From contig CAVYNA010000005.1 of the NCBI GenBank assembly GCA_963769765.1, positions 124,001 through 188,000 of the forward strand: DNA of 64,000 nt, given 5' to 3'. Source of the stretch: Bog-756 sp963769765 (lineage in GTDB: Bacteria > Actinomycetota > Acidimicrobiia > Acidimicrobiales > RAAP-2). The notes beneath the pieces were generated by a model, which was not told the DNA's origin, did not search any database, and saw nothing but the letters and a program-made list of their open reading frames with translations. Of this stretch, positions 62,317 to 64,000 are shown one piece after another (position 1 is the stretch's first letter; every line of letters starts with the position of its first letter). Both the position numbers and the translations under genes were made by a program.

Positions 62317-64000
62317 CTACGTGGCCGTCACGAGAACGACTTGACTTTGGCCGCCCAGCACTGAGCCCGAGCCGCCGTAGATGGCCCGGATCACATGGGT
62401 GCCCTTGGCCAGCGTGACCACCGCCGCCGCCTTGCCGTTCGCCACGGTGGCGGTGGCCACCGCCGTCGATCCGTCGAAGAAGGTGACCGTGCCACCGGTG
62501 ACCTTGCCCTTGCCGGTGACCGGTGACATGACCGTCGCAGTCAGCGTGTCCTTCCTGCCGCCCTTGATGCTCGGGTGGGCCGCCTTGAGGGTCATTGACG
62601 TGGTGGTGGTCACGCCCAGGGTGGCGACGGCCGTGGTGACCGTGCCTGTCGAGTTGGTGAACACCGCACGGAATTGGGCACCGTTGTCAGCGAGCGCCGC
62701 GATCACCGCGTACGAGTACGAGGTGGCCCCGGGGATGTCCGACCAGGTCAGCCCGCTGTCGTTCGAGCGCTGCCACTGGGCGGTCGGCCCGGGGATCCCG
62801 TAGGCGACGGCCATGAACGTGTACGACGTCCCCACATTGATCGTCTGGGAGACAGGCGACGAGACCAGGGTCGGGGCCATGGTGACCGACAGGACGGCCC
62901 CGGCCGTGGTTACGGACCCGGTCGTATTGGAGAACACCGCCCGGAACTGGGCGCCTCCGTCGGCGGCTGCTGCTGTGGCCGTGTAGGTGGTGGTCGTGAC
63001 CCCGGGGTGGACGACGGTCAGGGCACCGGTCACCGGGCCCCACGTGACCCCGTTGTCACCCGAGCGCTGCCACTGGACGTCCGGGGCCGGCTGGCCGGTG
63101 GCAGTGGCGGTGAACGTGTACGCCCCGCCGATTGCTGTCGAGGTCGATGCCGGCGACGTCGTCACCACCGGAGGCTGGGTGACGTACAGGACTGCCGGGG
63201 TCGTGGTGGCCGAGCCCGAACTGTTGGTGAAGACAGCCTCGAACTGTGCACCTTGGTCGCCGGCGGCGGCAGTCGCCGTGTACGTGGTGGACGTGGCCCC
63301 GACGACGGGGGCCCAGGTGAGCCCATTGTCGTTCGAACGCTCCCACTGCACGGTCGGCGTGGGATAGCCCGAGGCCGCCGCCGTGAAGCTGAAGGAGGCG
63401 CCGGCGGCCACGGTGACCGCCAGCGGGGATGTCGTCACCACCGGCAACAGGGGAACGGACAGGGTGGCCGGCGATGTCGTGGCCGTGCCCTGGCTGTTGG
63501 TGAACACGGCCCGGAACTGGGCACCGTCGTCAGCGGGAGCCGCTGTGGCCGAGTAGGACGCCGACGTCGCGCCGGTGACGGGGGCCCAAGTGAGCCCGCC
63601 GTCGGTCGAGCGCTCCCATTGCACGGTGGGAGCTGGGATGCCCGATGCGGCCGCCACGAACGAGTACGACTGGCCGACCGTCACCGACGTGCTGGTCGGC
63701 GACGTGGTGACCAGTGGCGCCACCGGTGCAGGGGTCACCGTCAGCGCGCCGGCGCCCGTGGTCACCGAGCCCGATGCGTTGGTGAACACCGCACGGAACC
63801 AGTGGGCGTTGTCGGCCGGGGTCGCGACCCCCGTGTAGGTAGTGCTGGTCGCACCCGCGATGTCCGAGTAGGTCACTCCACCGTCGGTCGAGCTCTGCCA
63901 CTGGACGGTCGGTGCCGGACTGCCCGAGGCCGCTGCGGTGAACGAGTACGACTGGCCGACCGTCACCGACGTGCCTGCGGGTGTCGTGGTCACGAGGGGA
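62317..64000 (-). CDS. Ig-like repeat surface protein, 5' end outside the window
   Basis: At least 558 residues of the C-terminal part. Five tandem Ig-like domains of about 90 residues each contain the framework VTVGQSYSFTAAASG, PTVQWQRS and GAQFRAVFTN. A final bacterial Ig-like domain follows with GGTVTFFDGSTAVATATVANG and GTHVIRAIYGG. Repeats are Thr/Ala/Val-rich and lack Cys. No transmembrane anchor or sortase signal at the end. Likely a large secreted adhesin or coat protein. Confidence 0.85.
   Translation of the reverse strand, partial: PLVTTTPAGTSVTVGQSYSFTAAASGSPAPTVQWQSSTDGGVTYSDIAGATSTTYTGVATPADNAHWFRAVFTNASGSVTTGAGALTVTPAPVAPLVTTSPTSTSVTVGQSYSFVAAASGIPAPTVQWERSTDGGLTWAPVTGATSASYSATAAPADDGAQFRAVFTNSQGTATTSPATLSVPLLPVVTTSPLAVTVAAGASFSFTAAASGYPTPTVQWERSNDNGLTWAPVVGATSTTYTATAAAGDQGAQFEAVFTNSSGSATTTPAVLYVTQPPVVTTSPASTSTAIGGAYTFTATATGQPAPDVQWQRSGDNGVTWGPVTGALTVVHPGVTTTTYTATAAAADGGAQFRAVFSNTTGSVTTAGAVLSVTMAPTLVSSPVSQTINVGTSYTFMAVAYGIPGPTAQWQRSNDSGLTWSDIPGATSYSYAVIAALADNGAQFRAVFTNSTGTVTTAVATLGVTTTTSMTLKAAHPSIKGGRKDTLTATVMSPVTGKGKVTGGTVTFFDGSTAVATATVANGKAAAVVTLAKGTHVIRAIYGGSGSVLGGQSQVVLVTAT

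Noticed and set aside
1..64000. CRISPR arrays and insertion sequences
   Set aside because: No regularly spaced repeats and no transposase signatures were seen; the repeats present are those listed.

Overview
The window is a high-GC actinobacterial chromosome segment that spans the replication origin. Gene content and order match the origin region known from Mycobacterium and other Actinomycetota, but the two sides are rearranged and sigM, mutT4 and ponA are absent. An Acidimicrobiia-like lineage is my inference; no rRNA or other decisive marker is present. GTG starts and 4-base overlapping gene pairs (GTGA/ATGA) are common.

1-24 kb: a PaaX-type regulator, a fatty acid desaturase and pgi are followed by two orphan OmpR-type response regulators, a tandem pair of fluoride channels (crcB) and a pstSCAB phosphate-uptake operon. 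Repeats with an 11-base period that look like Pho boxes precede both the second regulator and pstS. Next come lon, several hydrolases, a CoA-transferase, a methyltransferase, a NUDIX hydrolase, dnaB, and the rpsF-ssb-rpsR-rplI operon with panB.

24-36 kb: a DUF5318 protein, a PadR regulator with a perfect palindromic operator leading into ino1, the CCA-adding enzyme, a DUF6049 protein, murJ, degV, a small membrane protein, trxB, trxA, and a CwlM-like amidase homologue that has lost the usual zinc ligands.

36-52 kb is the origin core: parB and parA with two parS sites, rsmG, jag, yidC (C-terminal frameshift), yidD, rnpA and rpmH on the minus strand, then dnaA, dnaN, recF, a DciA/DUF721 gene, gyrB and gyrA on the plus strand. 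DnaA boxes lie before dnaA and between dnaA and dnaN.

52.3-59.5 kb is an integrated element in tRNA-Ile(GAU). It has a tyrosine integrase, an excisionase-like protein, a replication initiator, a frameshifted serine recombinase, a divergent three-gene cargo module under a 12-9-12 inverted repeat, and a decayed beta-propeller gene. The displaced 3' half of the tRNA marks its far end. Next to that end is a block almost free of T on the plus strand, with 223 consecutive bases lacking T. 59.5-64 kb holds a lipoprotein, a small acidic protein, a HEAT-repeat protein and the C-terminal part of a large Ig-like surface protein that runs off the window.

Long open frames antisense to lon, gyrA, pgi and others are GC-rich shadows and are left out.
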